A stretch of DNA of 64,000 nt from Natronococcus sp. CG52 (GCF_023913515.1 NZ_CP099391.1:1922001-1986000); one strand, 5' to 3'. Counted from the stretch's first letter, positions 51,349-60,839 are shown. A program made the numbers and translations. The notes: a model not told the origin generated them from the sequence alone.

Positions 51349-52518
51349 CTACAGCGAGGACCAGGACTTACGAGCCCGGTTCCAGGAGGTGATGTCGGCG
51401 ATCCAGCGCGCGGCGATGAGCTTCTTCAGATTCTTCGCGGGTACGCCGCCGAACGTGTCGACGGGAAGCGAGAGTCCGAGCGCCGGCTTGACGCCGTGGG
51501 CGACGGCCTCCTCGCCGACGGAGACGACGGTTCCCTTGTCCTCGAACTCCCAGGTCTTCAGCGGGCGGTTCTCGATGGCGCGGCTGATGTTCTCGCCGGC
51601 GACCTCGGCGGCCTGCCAGGCGGCCTGTGCGGTCGGCGGCGCGGGCTGGTCGCCCTGATCGACGATCGCCGAGTCGCCGATCGCGAACACGTTCTCGGCT
51701 GACGTCTGGAAGTTCGCGCCGGCGTTGACGCGGTTGTGTTCCTTCTCGAGGTCGGCGCTGTCGAGCGCGTCGCGACCCGTGATCCCGCCGGTCCAGACGA
51801 GCACGTCGTGTCCGAGTGGGTCGCCCTCGTCGAAGTGGATGACGTCGTCGTCGGCTTCCGTGATCGGGTCGTCCGTGTGAATCTGGACGCCGGCGTCCTG
51901 GAGCAGGTCGCGAAGCGCCTGCTGGATCTCCGGATCGTTACCGGGGAAGATCTCGTCGAGTGCCTCGACGAGGTGGATCTCGAGGGGTGCACGGTGCTTG
52001 TCGCGGAACTCCGCGATTTCGCCGGCGGTCTGGATGCCGGACAGGCCGGCGCCGCCGATCACGATCTGTGCCGGATCGCCGCGCGTGGCGTCGCGACTCG
52101 CCTGCTTGACCGCCTCGTGAATCTCGACTGCGTCGTCGAGGCTCTTGAGCGTCAGCGAGTGGTCCTCGAGACCGGGAATGCCGTAGTAGGCGGTCTGGCT
52201 GCCGAGTCCGACGAGGACGTAGTCGTAGTCGACGTCGTCCCCGTCGGCGAGTTCGACGACCTGCTCGTCGGTGTCGAGCCCCGTAACCTCGTCCTGAATG
52301 AACTGGGTCGACGGCTCCGCGATATCGTCGACCGGGATCGTGATGTCCGAACGGACGTTCGGGTCGCGGATCACGCGGTGAGACTCGTGGAGAACCAGGT
52401 GATAGTCGACGTCCGCGATCCAGGTTAGCCGCGCGTTACCCTCGAGCTCCGATTGGAGCTTTGTGACCGCACCAGCACCGGCGTATCCGGCACCGAGCAC
52501 GACGACGTTCTCTGCCAT
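51349..52518 (-). CDS. Type II NADH dehydrogenase (NDH-2-like flavoprotein)
   Basis: The 389-residue protein has an FAD-binding motif at the start (VVVLGAGYAGAGAV) and an NAD(P)-binding motif near residue 150 (IVIGGAGLSGIQTAGE). GNDPEIQQALRDLL follows, then the C-terminal FAD contact VFAIGDSAIVDQGDQPAPPT. It would pass electrons from NADH to the quinone/menaquinone pool without proton pumping and so feed the oxidase at 20-24 kb. ATG 52518 is chosen over one three codons upstream. Confidence 0.88.
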   Translation of the reverse strand: MAENVVVLGAGYAGAGAVTKLQSELEGNARLTWIADVDYHLVLHESHRVIRDPNVRSDITIPVDDIAEPSTQFIQDEVTGLDTDEQVVELADGDDVDYDYVLVGLGSQTAYYGIPGLEDHSLTLKSLDDAVEIHEAVKQASRDATRGDPAQIVIGGAGLSGIQTAGEIAEFRDKHRAPLEIHLVEALDEIFPGNDPEIQQALRDLLQDAGVQIHTDDPITEADDDVIHFDEGDPLGHDVLVWTGGITGRDALDSADLEKEHNRVNAGANFQTSAENVFAIGDSAIVDQGDQPAPPTAQAAWQAAEVAGENISRAIENRPLKTWEFEDKGTVVSVGEEAVAHGVKPALGLSLPVDTFGGVPAKNLKKLIAARWIADITSWNRARKSWSSL

Positions 52519-52692
52519 ACCACACACTCTGAAACACTCCGATACAAAGGTGTTGAAACAGGAACCCGCGTGCGTGACGTTACCACGGTCAGAACCGGCT
52601 GCGTTCGCTTGGCGGCGCGTCGCGAGCTATAATAACCACTGAAAGTCGGTGCACGATTGCACGACGGCTGTGCGATCGGTGTGGAAACCGTT

Positions 52693-53625
52693 TCAGTTGG
52701 TACTATCGAGGATGCGCTTTCCGAACGCACTCGCCGTGAGTTCGGCCGCGAGCGTCGCCGTCTCGTTTCGTTCGTCGAGGATCGGATTCACCTCGACGAC
52801 GTCCATCGATCGAAGGACGTCCTCCCGGTCGTGGCGGACCGAAACGGTCTCGAGCGCCGAGTGGGCCTCGCGGTAGGTGACGCCGCCGCGGACGGGCGTG
52901 CCGACGCCGGGTGCGGTCTTCGGGTCGAGCCAGTCGAGGTCGAGACTGACGTGAATGCCGTCGGTTCCGCTCGTCGCGACGTCGAGTGCTTCCTCGACCA
53001 CACTCGTGATCCCGCGCTGGTCGATGTCGGACATCGTGAAGGCCGTCATCTCGCTCTCGCGAACGAACTCGCGCTCGCGCTCGTCGATACTTCGCAGGCC
53101 GACGTAGACGATCGACTCCTCGCGGACGGCCGGCGCGTGCGCCCACTCCATTTCGCCGAACGATCCGCGGCCGAGCGCCGCGGCGAGTGGCATCCCGTGG
53201 ACGTTACCGCTGGGCGAGATCTCGGGCGTGTTGAGGTCCGCGTGCGCGTCGAACCAGATAACGCCCAGTTCTCCCGTCCGGGACGCCCCGCCCATCGAAC
53301 CGATCGCGACCGAGTGATCGCCGCCGAGGACAAGGGGGAACTCGCCGTCGGCGATCGTCTCCGCGACCCGGTCCGACAGGCGCGAACAGACGTCCCCCAC
53401 CTCCCGGAGGAACTTCGCGTTCCCCTCACTGGGCTGTGATGCGTCCGGGTCCCGCTCCTCCGCGCGCGGAATGAGCAGGTCGCCCGAGTCGACCGACTCC
53501 ACGCCCGCACCCTCCAGTTTGTCGGCCAGTCCCGCGTACCTGATCGCTGACGGTCCCATGTCGACGCCACGGCGGTTCGCCCCGTAGTCCATCGGTGCAC
53601 CGATAATCCGGACTGTCTGTCCCAT
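52693..53625 (-). CDS. Arginase (ureohydrolase family)
   Basis: The 310-residue enzyme shows the three binuclear-manganese motifs: GGDHSVAIG, WFDAHADLNTPEISPSGNVHGMP (residues about 124-146, metal ligands in DAHAD) and SLDLDWLDP. The NTPEISPSGNVHGMP segment is typical of true arginases, which turn arginine into ornithine and urea, but agmatinase activity cannot be excluded. It lies divergently from the manganese/iron regulator at 53722. Confidence 0.9.
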   Translation of the reverse strand: MGQTVRIIGAPMDYGANRRGVDMGPSAIRYAGLADKLEGAGVESVDSGDLLIPRAEERDPDASQPSEGNAKFLREVGDVCSRLSDRVAETIADGEFPLVLGGDHSVAIGSMGGASRTGELGVIWFDAHADLNTPEISPSGNVHGMPLAAALGRGSFGEMEWAHAPAVREESIVYVGLRSIDEREREFVRESEMTAFTMSDIDQRGITSVVEEALDVATSGTDGIHVSLDLDWLDPKTAPGVGTPVRGGVTYREAHSALETVSVRHDREDVLRSMDVVEVNPILDERNETATLAAELTASAFGKRILDSTN

Positions 53626-53687
53626 ACGTTACCATCCACGGGAACCGTTTTGGTCGTGCTGATTCGCTCGCGGAATCGACGCCGATA

Positions 53688-53713
53688 GATTTAGGGTTAG
53701 ACGGTTCTAAATC
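53688..53713 (+). promoter_or_regulatory. Palindromic operator-like site before the DtxR-type gene
   Basis: GATTTAG (53688-53694) and CTAAATC (53707-53713) form a perfect 7-base inverted repeat around 12 bases. It overlaps the place where the TATA box should lie (about 30 bases before ATG 53722), so a protein bound here would block transcription. Autoregulation by the metal regulator is inferred. Confidence 0.55.
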
Positions 53714-53721
53714 CGACCGAA

Positions 53722-54402
53722 ATGATGCTGAGCGACGTGATGGAAGACTACCTCAAAGCCATCTATCAGCTCCAGCAGGGCACCGACGACCGGATCAAGA
53801 CCTCAGCGATCGCCGACGAACTGGACGTCACGTCGCCGACGGTCACCAGCATGCTCGAGAAGCTCGAGGATCGCGGGTTCGTCGACCGCAAGAAGTACCG
53901 CGGCGTTACCCTCACCGACGAGGGCGAGACGGTCGCCCTCGAGGTGATCCGCCACCACCGTCTCCTCGAGTCCTACCTGACCGAGCACCTGGACTACGAC
54001 TGGTCCGAGGTACACGAGGAGGCGGACCGCCTCGAGCACCACATCAGCGAGGACTTCGAGGCACGCGTCGCGGCCGCTCTCGGCGAACCGGAGGTCGACC
54101 CCCACGGCTCGCCGATTCCGGGCGCCGACCTCGAGCCACCCCAGCGGCCCGACGGCGAATCCGTCACCGAGTTCAGCGAGGGCGACATCGTCGTCGTCGA
54201 AGAGGTTGCGGATCGCGACCCGGAAATCCTCTCCTACCTCGCCGAACACGGCGTCGAACCCGGTGTCGAGCTCGAGATCGTCGAAGTTGCACCGTTCGGA
54301 ATGGTGACGGCCCGATCGAGTACGGGCGAGGAACCGGTATCGCTCCCGGAAACTGTCGCCCATCACGTCCGAGTCGCGCGTCCGGTCGATATCGAACACT
54401 GA
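53722..54402 (+). CDS. DtxR/MntR-family metal-dependent repressor (SirR-like)
   Basis: The protein of 226 residues has a winged helix (residues about 5-62, LSDVMEDYLKAIYQLQQGTD and VTSPTVTSMLEKLEDRGFVD) and a metal-binding dimerisation domain with HHRLLESYLTEHL and EADRLEHHIS. An SH3-like FeoA domain ends the protein (about 150-226, SEGDIVVVEEVADRDPEILS). It represses metal-uptake genes when Fe(II) or Mn(II) is plentiful. The ZIP transporter 150 bases downstream and its operator are probable targets. Confidence 0.93.
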   Translation: MMLSDVMEDYLKAIYQLQQGTDDRIKTSAIADELDVTSPTVTSMLEKLEDRGFVDRKKYRGVTLTDEGETVALEVIRHHRLLESYLTEHLDYDWSEVHEEADRLEHHISEDFEARVAAALGEPEVDPHGSPIPGADLEPPQRPDGESVTEFSEGDIVVVEEVADRDPEILSYLAEHGVEPGVELEIVEVAPFGMVTARSSTGEEPVSLPETVAHHVRVARPVDIEH

Positions 54403-54483
54403 CTCGAGCGGAATTGTTCCGGCGGCGAGCGGAACTCCGACGAACGATATTAGATTAGTCTTAGTCGAACGGTGTATGAGAAA

Positions 54484-54507
54484 GATATATAATTAGATGC
54501 GTCTAAT
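54484..54507 (+). promoter_or_regulatory. TATA box and overlapping palindrome controlling the ZIP gene
   Basis: The TATA box GATATATAAT at 54484-54493 is followed at once by ATTAGATGCGTCTAAT (54492-54507), an inverted repeat with 6-base arms and a 4-base centre. A second related half-site (ATTAGATTAGTC) lies at about 54449. The arrangement is that of a repressor operator, most likely for the DtxR-type protein encoded just upstream. Confidence 0.65.
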
Positions 54508-54515
54508 GATGGGCA

Positions 54516-54563
54516 ATGAGTCAGCAACGCGAATCGGTCGGGGTGTCACGCGGTGACCGATGA
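54516..54563 (+). CDS. Possible 15-residue leader peptide overlapping the ZIP start
   Basis: ATG 54516 lies about 28 bases after the TATA box, exactly where a leaderless message should begin. It encodes MSQQRESVGVSRGDR and stops at 54561-54563, eleven bases inside the ZIP gene (GTG 54553) in another frame. It could be a true upstream ORF that tunes ZIP translation. Confidence 0.4.
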   Translation: MSQQRESVGVSRGDR

Positions 54564-55482
54564 GTTGCCGATACACGAACAGGTACCCCAGTGGGTTCTC
54601 GCCGTCGCGCCGCTCGGCGTTTTGGCCCTCGTGATCGGACTCCTCGTCATCACCTCTCCGTTCGGCGACATCGACTCGATGGCGGACGCCGGTACCGTCG
54701 ATATCCTCTGGATGCTCACGATCATCGGCTTTCTGGCCGGTGTCGTGCCGGTCGCGATCGGGATGCTCTGGTTCCCGTTTATCCGTGCACTGGATTACCG
54801 GCTCATCCACGCGTTTCTCGCGCTCTCCGCCGGTGTTCTCGTCTTCATCGCCTTCGAAATGACCGGGGAGGTCATCGACTACGGCGGCGAACTCGAGAGT
54901 GCATCGCTCGGAGTGGCCGCTGCAGTCGGGGGGGTTGGCGCCACGTTCGGCATCATGTACCTGCTCAGCAAGTGGCGCCAGCGGACGATGGTGACGGGGG
55001 CCGAAAAGAGCGGCCTTCACGTCGCGTACCTGGTCGCCATCGCTCTCGGCCTTCACAGCATCGGCGAGGGGCTCGCGATCGGGACCGCGTTCGTCCTCGG
55101 TCGGGGCGAACTCGTCATGCTTCTGGTGATCGGGTTCGTCATGCACAATATCATGGAGGGGCCGACCGTCGTCGCGGCGGTCGCTCGAGACAGGACGAGT
55201 CCGCCGCTTCGACACTTCGCGGTCATGGGCCTGCTCGCCGGCGGCCCGGTCATTCTGGGCGGCTGGCTCGGTAGCCTCGCCAGTTCGGCGCTGCTCGCGG
55301 TGGTCTTTTATGCCGTCGCAATCGGAGCGATCTTACAGGTACTGGTCGAACTCGTCGAACTCATCCGATTCGACGCCGAAGCCATCGTCACGCGCCTCAA
55401 CGCGATCACCTTCTTCGTCGGGGTCGTGCTCATGTTCATCCTGGAAGACGTCGTCGTCGAGGGGTGGGTGCTCCCGGGTTGA
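54553..55482 (+). CDS. ZIP-family metal transporter
   Basis: The 309-residue protein has about eight membrane helices. The metal site is readable as LGLHSIGEG near residues 174-182 and VMHNIMEGPT near residues 196-205, the paired HxxxE motifs of TM4 and TM5 in ZIP proteins. It imports Zn, Mn or Fe. The start is GTG 54553 (MTDELPIHEQVPQ). The nearby metal repressor and operator suggest control by Mn/Fe status. Confidence 0.9.
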   Translation: MTDELPIHEQVPQWVLAVAPLGVLALVIGLLVITSPFGDIDSMADAGTVDILWMLTIIGFLAGVVPVAIGMLWFPFIRALDYRLIHAFLALSAGVLVFIAFEMTGEVIDYGGELESASLGVAAAVGGVGATFGIMYLLSKWRQRTMVTGAEKSGLHVAYLVAIALGLHSIGEGLAIGTAFVLGRGELVMLLVIGFVMHNIMEGPTVVAAVARDRTSPPLRHFAVMGLLAGGPVILGGWLGSLASSALLAVVFYAVAIGAILQVLVELVELIRFDAEAIVTRLNAITFFVGVVLMFILEDVVVEGWVLPG

Positions 55483-55588
55483 GCTGGTTTCGGTCACATA
55501 CCAGCTTCGAAGAAAGCGGGAATGGAAACTGATTACCGTGTCGGGCGGCCAAACCCTAATCGAGCGAATGTCCCGGCCTACCCGTCGG

Positions 55589-55597
55589 GTTTAAGGA
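55589..55597 (+). promoter_or_regulatory. TATA-like box of the HTH regulator gene
   Basis: GTTTAAGGA is centred about 27 bases before ATG 55620, the spacing of a leaderless gene. Confidence 0.6.
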
Positions 55598-55619
55598 AAT
55601 CAATTACGAAGAATACAGC

Positions 55620-56150
55620 ATGTCATCAATTGAACTCACCCCCAGTCAGAAGAAGATCCTCCGCGCATTGACGAACCTCCACAAGAAATCGGAGGACGCA
55701 ATCAAGGGGGAAGATATCGCCGAACAGGTAGATCGTAACCCAGGGACCATCCGCAACCAGATGCAGAGTCTCAAAGCGCTCCAACTGGTCGAGGGTGTAC
55801 CCGGACCGAAAGGTGGCTACAAGCCGACCGCCGCCGCCTTCGAGGCCCTCGAGATCCAGCAGATGGACGACCCTGCCTCGGTCCCTATCGAGCACGAGGG
55901 CGAACCCGTCGAGGGCGTCATCGTCGAGGAGATCGACCTCTCGAGCGTCCATCATCCCGAACTCTGCCGCGCCGAGATCCACATGCAGGGAACGGTCGAC
56001 ATTCAGGAGGGTGATTCCGTCACCGTCGGTCCGACGCCGCTCTCGAAACTCGTCATCGAGGGGACCCTCGACGGCAGAGACGACACGAACAACATTCTCA
56101 TTCTTCGGATCGACGACATGGCCGCGCCGGCCGAGGAGCCGAACCACTGA
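55620..56150 (+). CDS. Winged-helix regulator, Rrf2/TrmB-like
   Basis: The protein of 176 residues has an N-terminal HTH (residues about 5-65: LTPSQKKILRALTNLHKKSE, VDRNPGTIRNQMQSLKALQL and GPKGGYKPTAAAFEAL). A beta-rich C-terminal part follows with EIHMQGTVDIQEGDSVTVGP and TPLSKLVIEGTLDGRDD, perhaps ligand-binding. I read it as the haloarchaeal group annotated as Rrf2- or TrmB-like; it lacks the Fe-S cysteine triad of true Rrf2 sensors. It is convergent with gyrA. Confidence 0.8.
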   Translation: MSSIELTPSQKKILRALTNLHKKSEDAIKGEDIAEQVDRNPGTIRNQMQSLKALQLVEGVPGPKGGYKPTAAAFEALEIQQMDDPASVPIEHEGEPVEGVIVEEIDLSSVHHPELCRAEIHMQGTVDIQEGDSVTVGPTPLSKLVIEGTLDGRDDTNNILILRIDDMAAPAEEPNH

Positions 56151-56210
56151 CTGGCGGGCTTCAGCGACCGATTCTCCTCTCGAATCGAGAAATAGACGAC
56201 GAACGCGCGA

Positions 56211-58697
56211 TCAGTTCGATTCGACGGTCTCGTTCTCGTCGGCCACGGAGGCCGCCGGTAGCACGTCGACGCTAGCGACGGCGTCGCCGTCTTCGACGTC
56301 CATCACGATCACGCCCATCGTGTTGCGGCCGACCGACGAAACCTCGTCGGCGCGCGTGCGAACGATCTGCCCGCGTTCGCTCATCAACACGAGATGGTCG
56401 TCCGCGTCGACCGCCTTCACGGCCGTCACGGGGCCGTTTCGACCGTCCGTCTTGATGTCGATCAGTCCCTTTCCGTACCGGGACTGGGTGCGATACTCCG
56501 AGAGCGGCGTTCGCTTGCCGTAGCCGTTCCGGGTGACGGTCAGCAGCGCCTGTTCGTCGCCCTCGTCGGTCGCGACCAGTCCGGCGACCGCGTCGTCGTC
56601 CGAGAGTTTGATCCCGTTGACGCCGCGGGCATTGCGTCCCATGGTGCGAACCTCGGCCTCGTCGAAGCGGATCGTCATCCCGCCCTCGGTCGCGATCACG
56701 AGATCCTGAGAGCCATCGGTTACCTCGACGTCGACGAGTTCGTCGCCCTCCTCTAGGTCGGCGGCGATGATACCCGTCGAGCGGATGTTATCGAAGTCCT
56801 CGCCGGCGGTTCGCTTGACGTAGCCGTTCCGGGTGGCCATCGTCACGCACTCGTCGTCGCCGAACGCGTCGGTGTCGACGATCGCCGTGATATCCTCGCC
56901 GGCCTCGAGATCGAGAATGTTGACTGCGGACTTGCCGCGAGCGGTACGACCCATCTCCGGGATCTCGTAGGTCTTCAGCTGATAGACCTTGCCGTGGTTC
57001 GTAAAGCACAGCAGGTAGTCGTGGGTGTTCGCCCGGAACACGGAGGCGACGCGGTCGCCTTCCTTGACGTCCGCGCCGATGATCCCCTTGCCGCCTCGAC
57101 CCTGGGGGTCGAACCCGTCGATCGGCATCCGCTTGACGTAGTCGTCTTCGGTCATCACGACGACGACCTCCTCCTCCGGGATGAGGTCCTCGTGGGTGAC
57201 CGTCCCCTGGTCCTCGATGATCGAGGTCCGGCGGTCGTCGCCGTACTCGCCTTTGATCTCGCGGAGTTCGTCCTTGATGACCTCCAGCAGTTCCGACTCG
57301 CTCTCTAAGATCTCCGTCAGCCGTTCGATCTCCGCCTGGACCTCCTCGTACTCCTCGTCGATCTCGGCGGCCTCCATCGAGGTGAGGCTCCCGAGTTGCA
57401 TCCGGACGATGTGTTCGGCCTGGTCCTCGGAGAAGCCGAACTCCTCGCGCAATCCGGCTCTGGCGGCCGACCGGTCCTCGCTGTTGCGGATCAGTTCGAC
57501 GACGACCTCGGCGTTCTCGACGGCCTTCAGCCGCCCCTCGAGGATGTGTGCGCGATCCTCGGCCTCGGCGAGGTCGTACTCGCTGCGCCGACGGACGACC
57601 TCGCGTCGGTGGCTGACGTACTCCGACAGAGTCTCCTTGAGCGAGAGCACCCGGGGCTGGTCGTCGACCAGCGCGAGGTTGATGATGCCGAACGTCTTCT
57701 CGAGGTGGCTCTCGAGCAGTTTGTTCTTGACGACCTCGACGTTCGCGCCGCGTTTGAGTTCGATGACGACCCGAACGCCGTTGCGGTCGGACTCGTCGCG
57801 AAGGTCGGTGATTCCCTCGAGTTCGCCCTCGTTGACGTCCTCGGCGATGCGCTCGACGAGGCGGGCCTTGTTCGCCTGGTAGGGGAGTTCGGTGACGACG
57901 ATTCGCTCGCGGCCCGACTTCCACTCCTCGACCTCGAACTCGGCGCGGACGCGGACCCGTCCGCGGCCGGTCTTGTACGCCGAGTAGATGGCGTCGCGAC
58001 CGACGATGTTCGCACCCGTCGGGAAGTCCGGCCCCTTGACGTGGTCCATCAGGTCCTCGACCGTGGCGTCGGGGTTGTCGATCAACTCGATCGTCGCGTC
58101 GATCACCTCGCCTAAGTTGTGCGGCGGGATGTTCGTCGACATCCCGACCGCGATTCCCGAGGAGCCGTTCACGAGGAGATTCGGGAACGCCGCCGGCAGT
58201 ACGTCGGGTTCCTGCAGTCGATCGTCGTAGTTCGCCGAGAAGTCGACGGTATCCTTGTCGATGTCCTCGAGCAGCTCCTCGGAGACGGAGGCCATCCGGG
58301 CCTCCGTATATCGGGGCGCTGCGGCCGGATCGCCGTCCATCGAGCCGAAGTTCCCCTGGCCGTCCACGAGGGGATAGCGCATCGAGAAATCCTGGGCCAT
58401 CCGGACCAGGGTGTCGTAAATCGCGCTGTCGCCGTGGGGGTGGTAGTCACCCATCGTCTCCCCGACGATCGAGGAGGATTTGCGGTGGCTCGAGCCCGAA
58501 CTCACGCCCATCTCGTGCATCGCGTAGAGGATGCGTCGGTGGACGGGTTTCAGGCCGTCCCGGACGTCCGGGAGGGCGCGGCCGGCGATGACGCTCATCG
58601 CGTAGTCGATGTAGCTCTGCTCCATCTCGTCCTCGATCCGGACGGACTCGATCGATGCCGCCTCGATGTCCGTCGGATCGGGTACTTCCGAACTCAT
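56211..58697 (-). CDS. gyrA: DNA gyrase subunit A
   Basis: The 828-residue protein begins [20 protein letters not shown]; a longer frame upstream is rejected because it lacks GyrA similarity. The quinolone-region motif [12 protein letters not shown] (residues 87-98) and the catalytic tyrosine Tyr130 in APRYTEARM are clear. The C-terminal part has the six beta-pinwheel blades (repeats such as [17 protein letters not shown] and NARGVNGI). With GyrB it introduces negative supercoils. It lies 168 bases downstream of gyrB on the same strand. Confidence 0.96.
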   Translation of the reverse strand: MSSEVPDPTDIEAASIESVRIEDEMEQSYIDYAMSVIAGRALPDVRDGLKPVHRRILYAMHEMGVSSGSSHRKSSSIVGETMGDYHPHGDSAIYDTLVRMAQDFSMRYPLVDGQGNFGSMDGDPAAAPRYTEARMASVSEELLEDIDKDTVDFSANYDDRLQEPDVLPAAFPNLLVNGSSGIAVGMSTNIPPHNLGEVIDATIELIDNPDATVEDLMDHVKGPDFPTGANIVGRDAIYSAYKTGRGRVRVRAEFEVEEWKSGRERIVVTELPYQANKARLVERIAEDVNEGELEGITDLRDESDRNGVRVVIELKRGANVEVVKNKLLESHLEKTFGIINLALVDDQPRVLSLKETLSEYVSHRREVVRRRSEYDLAEAEDRAHILEGRLKAVENAEVVVELIRNSEDRSAARAGLREEFGFSEDQAEHIVRMQLGSLTSMEAAEIDEEYEEVQAEIERLTEILESESELLEVIKDELREIKGEYGDDRRTSIIEDQGTVTHEDLIPEEEVVVVMTEDDYVKRMPIDGFDPQGRGGKGIIGADVKEGDRVASVFRANTHDYLLCFTNHGKVYQLKTYEIPEMGRTARGKSAVNILDLEAGEDITAIVDTDAFGDDECVTMATRNGYVKRTAGEDFDNIRSTGIIAADLEEGDELVDVEVTDGSQDLVIATEGGMTIRFDEAEVRTMGRNARGVNGIKLSDDDAVAGLVATDEGDEQALLTVTRNGYGKRTPLSEYRTQSRYGKGLIDIKTDGRNGPVTAVKAVDADDHLVLMSERGQIVRTRADEVSSVGRNTMGVIVMDVEDGDAVASVDVLPAASVADENETVESN

Positions 58698-58743
58698 GTG
58701 TTCACTGTGTTTCGTGGTTGGTTGGCAAGTGTTGCATCCGTGA

Positions 58744-58766
58744 GCGAGTTCGCGACGCGAACTCGC
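58744..58766 (-). repeat. Perfect hairpin in the gyrB-gyrA spacer (1)
   Basis: Two 10-base arms (GCGAGTTCGC and its exact complement) surround a 3-base loop, 47 bases before the gyrA ATG. It would form in the gyrBA transcript. Confidence 0.5.
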
Positions 58767-58816
58767 GAGCGGGCCGACGACCGACCCGAAGGGAGGGATG
58801 AGGCTTTTCATCGACG

Positions 58817-58856
58817 TTTTGCCGAGGGTGCGCCTTGGCGCACCCGCAGAGCAAAA
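58817..58856 (-). repeat. Large hairpin in the gyrB-gyrA spacer (2)
   Basis: A 9-base perfect stem with a 2-base loop (GGGTGCGCC, TT, GGCGCACCC at 58826-58845) is flanked by a further pairing TTTTGC/GCAAAA. It starts 10 bases after the gyrB stop, so it could act as a terminator, pause or RNA-processing site between the two genes. Confidence 0.5.
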
Positions 58857-58865
58857 GGTCGATCG

Positions 58866-60797
58866 TTAGATGTCGATCCACTCTGCCTCGGGTGCGTGGT
58901 CCTTGATGAACTGCTTTCGCGGTTCGACCGCGTCGCCCATCAGCACGGAGAACATCTTGTCCGCCGCGGCCGCGTCCTCGACGGTGATCTGCTTCAAGAT
59001 TCGGTTGTCCGGGTTCATCGTCGTCTCCCAGAGCTGTTCGGGGTTCATCTCGCCGAGTCCCTTGAACCGCTGGACCTGGGTCGGGTTGCCGTCGCACTTC
59101 TCCTCGACGATCCGATCACGCTCCGCGTCGGTCATCGCGTCGTAGGTCTCGCCGCGGTAGCGGATGCGGTACAGCGGGGGCTGGGTCGCGTAGACGTAGC
59201 CGCCCTCGAGCAGCGGCCGCATGTGCCGGTAGAAGAACGTCAGCATGAGGGTCCGGATGTGGGCCCCGTCGACGTCGGCGTCGGTCGCCATGATGATCTT
59301 CTTGTACCGGACGTCGTCGATGTCGAACTCGTCGCCGATCCCCGCGCCGATTCCGGTGATCATGCTCCGGATCTCGTCGTTCTCGAGGATGCGATCGAGT
59401 CGGTGTTTCTCGACGTTCAGGATCTTCCCCTTGATCGGAAGCACCGCCTGGAACTCCGGATTCCGGGCCTGTTTTGCGCTGCCACCCGCGGAGTCACCCT
59501 CCGCGATGAACAGTTCGGCCTCCTCGGGATCTTTCGTCTGGCAGTCCGCGAGTTTGCCCGGCAGCGAGGTGGACTCGAGTGCCGACTTCCGGCGCGTGAG
59601 CTCCTCCGCTTTCTGTGCGGCCTTGCGGGCCTTGGCGGCCTCGACGGCTTTCATTACGATCGCCTGAGCCGTATCCGGCTGTTCCTCGAAGTAGGTGCCG
59701 AGGCGCTCGTGCATCGCGCTCTCGACGATTCCTCGAACTTCGGAGTTGCCGAGTTTGGTCTTCGTCTGGCCCTCGAACTGCGGGTCGGGGTGTTTGACCG
59801 AGATCACCGCGGTGAGCCCCTCGCGGATGTCCTCTCCCTTGAGATTCTCCTCGATGTCGCCGAGCAGGTTGTGCTCGTTGGCGTAGTCGTTGACGACCCG
59901 GGTCAGGGCGGTCTTGAATCCGGTGAGGTGGGTCCCACCCTCGCGCGTATTGATATTGTTTGCGAAGGCGTGGATCGACCCCTGCAGGTCTTCGGTCGCC
60001 TGCATCGCTACCTCGACCTGGATGCTCTGATCCTGGTCTTCGAAGTAGATGACGTCGTCGTGCATCACCGAACGCGTCTCGTTCAAGTACTCGACGAATT
60101 CGCGGATGCCGCCCTCGTACTCGTAGGTCTCCTCGACGTACGTGCCGTCTTCCGTCTCCTGTCGCTCGTCGCGGAGGTTGATACGGACGCCCGAGTTGAG
60201 GAAGGCCAGTTCGCGCAGTCGGTTCGAGAGCGTCGAGAACGAGAAGTCGATGGACTCGAAGATGCCCTCGTCAGGCCAGAACTGGATCTGCGTTCCGGTC
60301 TCTTCGTCCGGCTCCATATCGCGAACCCGCTCCATGTCGCCGACGGGTTCGCCGGCTTCGAACTCGTGGCGGAAGACGCCGCCGTCGCGTTTGACTTCGG
60401 CCTCGAGTCGCTGTGAGAGGGCGTTCACGACGGAGACGCCGACACCGTGGAGTCCACCGGAGACCTGGTAGGACTTGTTGTCGAACTTGCCACCGGCGTG
60501 AAGGACGGTGAGAATCACCTCGAGTGCGGGTCGATCGTACTCGTCGTGCATATCGACGGGGATTCCGCGGCCGTCGTCCGCGACGGTCACCGAACCATCG
60601 GCGTTGATGGCGACGGTGATGTCGTCACAGTGACCGGCGAGGGCCTCGTCGATCGAGTTGTCCACCACTTCGTAGACGAGGTGATGGAGCCCTCGAGTAT
60701 CGGTAGAACCGACATACATCGCTGGGCGTTTTCGGACAGCTTCCAGCCCCTCCAGGACCTGGATCTGTCCGGCGCCGTACTCGCTTTCCTGGGACAT
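58866..60797 (-). CDS. gyrB: DNA gyrase subunit B
   Basis: The 643-residue protein has the GHKL ATPase domain (YEVVDNSIDEALAG and GGLHGVGVSVVNALS) and a transducer domain. The Toprim domain has the acidic motifs AEGDSAGGSAKQARN and DADVDGAHIRTL, and the C-terminal end reads RFKGLGEMNPEQLWETTMNP. It drives supercoiling with GyrA. The ATG at 60797 has a TATA-like box about 36 bases upstream. Confidence 0.96.
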   Translation of the reverse strand: MSQESEYGAGQIQVLEGLEAVRKRPAMYVGSTDTRGLHHLVYEVVDNSIDEALAGHCDDITVAINADGSVTVADDGRGIPVDMHDEYDRPALEVILTVLHAGGKFDNKSYQVSGGLHGVGVSVVNALSQRLEAEVKRDGGVFRHEFEAGEPVGDMERVRDMEPDEETGTQIQFWPDEGIFESIDFSFSTLSNRLRELAFLNSGVRINLRDERQETEDGTYVEETYEYEGGIREFVEYLNETRSVMHDDVIYFEDQDQSIQVEVAMQATEDLQGSIHAFANNINTREGGTHLTGFKTALTRVVNDYANEHNLLGDIEENLKGEDIREGLTAVISVKHPDPQFEGQTKTKLGNSEVRGIVESAMHERLGTYFEEQPDTAQAIVMKAVEAAKARKAAQKAEELTRRKSALESTSLPGKLADCQTKDPEEAELFIAEGDSAGGSAKQARNPEFQAVLPIKGKILNVEKHRLDRILENDEIRSMITGIGAGIGDEFDIDDVRYKKIIMATDADVDGAHIRTLMLTFFYRHMRPLLEGGYVYATQPPLYRIRYRGETYDAMTDAERDRIVEEKCDGNPTQVQRFKGLGEMNPEQLWETTMNPDNRILKQITVEDAAAADKMFSVLMGDAVEPRKQFIKDHAPEAEWIDI

Positions 60798-60827
60798 GAG
60801 AAACCTGCTTTCGGATAGCGCCTGGCT

Positions 60828-60839
60828 ATTTATAAAACT
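60828..60839 (-). promoter_or_regulatory. TATA box of the gyrB-gyrA operon
   Basis: The minus strand reads TTTTATAAATAG about 36 bases before the gyrB ATG, giving a leader of roughly 10 bases. It is followed upstream by an alternating CG-rich run (60841-60860) that could adopt unusual, supercoil-sensitive structure. Confidence 0.6.

Noticed and set aside
58698-58811. N-terminal extension of gyrA
   Set aside because: The upstream codons read through the hairpins and have no GyrA similarity; the protein family starts near [10 protein letters not shown].
58119-60416. Very long open frame (765 codons) on the plus strand opposite gyrB/gyrA
   Set aside because: It mirrors the codon structure of the gyrase genes. 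High GC and avoided stop codons make long antisense frames common here, and the translation has no recognisable domain.
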